From contig NZ_JMCC02000062.1 in NCBI RefSeq assembly GCF_000737335.2, positions 1 through 64,000 of the forward strand: 64,000 bases of DNA, given 5' to 3'. Every line of letters starts with the position of its first letter. Position 1 is the first letter of the stretch. The position numbers were made by a program, and so were the translations under genes. Under the pieces are notes generated by a model. The model did no database searches. It was given only the letters and a program-made list of their open reading frames with translations, and was not told the DNA's origin. Shown here in pieces: positions 63,475 through 64,000 of the stretch. The stretch is from Enhygromyxa salina. Its GTDB lineage: Bacteria > Myxococcota_A > Polyangia > Nannocystales > Nannocystaceae.

Positions 63475-63745
63475 GGGCACACACGCCTGTCTCCGCGGGC
63501 CCGCGCGCCCTTCGTTGCGGATCAAATGCGGCGCGCTGCCAGAGGGTCTGGCCGAGAGCGAGCTGTTCGGCCACGAAGCCGTCGCGCTCACGGGCGCGAC
63601 CCGACGCCATTGCGGCGTGTTCGAGCGGGCGGATCGCGGGACCTCGTTCCTGGATGAGATCGGCGAGCTCCCCCAGAGCTTGCAGGTCAAGCTGCTGCGC
63701 ACCCTGCAAGAGAGCTGATTCGTGTTGGTGGTGAGCGGGTCATGC
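63475..63745 (+). pseudogene. Second sigma-54 activator remnant, central AAA+ part
   Basis: One frame reads LSPRARAPFVA; a shifted frame continues CGALPEGLAESELFGHEAVALTGATRRHCGVFERADRGTSFLDEIGELPQSLQVKLLRTLQES and meets TGA (63716-63718). This is the ESELFGHEKGAFTGA / GTLFLDEIGELPLSLQVKLLRTLQE core, with GAFTGA degraded to VALTGA, a frameshift and a nonsense codon where the family has Arg (a CGA-to-TGA change would suffice). The Walker A region and the C-terminal DNA-binding part are not visible. A dead gene. Confidence 0.85.
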
Positions 63746-64000
63746 TGGATGGGGCTGGCGGCCTGCGGCCATGATTCGCAAGATCAGCAGTGGCGCCTGC
63801 TGCGGGACATGGATCCGAATACCGCATTGACGCAGCGCGCACCCGCTCGCAAATGCGAGCTGTTGGGCGAACACACCAGGGCGCCTGAGCGCTTGGCGTC
63901 GGCCGCCAGGCCAACTCAAATCGGCAAGATGCTCGCGTCCGCTCTAGATCACGGTGATCGAATCGCGCGATCCGAGCCAAGAGCCACAATTTGAAGCGCG
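63746..64000. other. Decayed or non-coding tail of the window
   Basis: A 90-codon frame is open here, but its composition and residues look non-coding and it resembles nothing I recognise. It probably continues the decay zone of the sigma-54 activator. The window ends without a further gene. Confidence 0.4.

Overview
The window looks like chromosomal DNA from a myxobacterium of the Nannocystis/Plesiocystis/Enhygromyxa type. This is inferred from gene content: high GC, lipoproteins with Gly-Asp-Gly-Asp linkers, Cys-rich DUF4215-type repeats, MYXO-CTERM-like C-termini, a TIGR02996-type protein, an AgmX/PglI-type protein and many VIT/VWA and beta-helix secreted proteins. I found no rRNA, tRNA, CRISPR array, prophage or complete insertion sequence.

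Layout. 0.07-4.2 kb: minus-strand Sua5, a HemN-like radical SAM enzyme and a CoA-disulfide-reductase-like flavoprotein with a rhodanese domain, with a dyad operator between the last two. 4.3-7.2 kb: molybdopterin oxidoreductase, then a nucleotidyltransferase with a small partner ORF. 7.2-8.2 kb: dispersed repeat and a sigma-54 activator remnant. 8.2-9.9 kb: an unusual methyltransferase/cysteine-synthase-like fusion. 9.9-14.3 kb: minus-strand folE2, a histidine phosphatase, rhodanese-moeB, a zinc-ribbon protein and a radical-SAM-like protein. 14.6-24.2 kb: pcnB, a methyltransferase, a VWA/AgmX protein, a MYXO-CTERM beta-helix protein and an ankyrin/TIGR02996 protein with its small partner. 24.1-25.1 kb: a toxin-antitoxin scar between direct repeats. 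25.1-37.2 kb: rarD, membrane proteins and lipoproteins, a metalloprotease, a GHKL-like protein, acs, a murein endopeptidase and a CotH-like lipoprotein. 37.3-42.7 kb: a mini MYXO-CTERM protein, a three-domain hydrolase-kinase-phosphatase fusion and a VKOR/OmpA/TlpA thiol-redox operon. 43.2-48.7 kb: an exported di-heme beta-propeller protein, cyclophilin, serC and a SUFU-like protein. 49.0-53.8 kb: a tandem DUF4215 lipoprotein pair and an alkylation-repair pair (Ada-AlkA, Ogt). 53.9-64 kb: clustered repeats, a lipoprotein, FtsW/RodA, an Rpn-like nuclease, a FecR-VIT-VWA-repeat protein, tcdA and a second sigma-54 activator remnant.

Three things stand out. First, many genes here carry a TANNNT box only 5-10 nt before the start codon, which suggests that leaderless or very short-leader transcripts are common; this also helped choose several starts. 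Second, an intergenic hairpin repeat family recurs at least five times, mostly at 3' ends. Third, two multidomain fusions (8192-9943 and 37567-39963) keep the folds of known enzymes but have lost catalytic residues; they are the best candidates for new biochemistry. The window also records decay: two sigma-54 activator remnants, a toxin with a nonsense codon, and a truncated paralogue.
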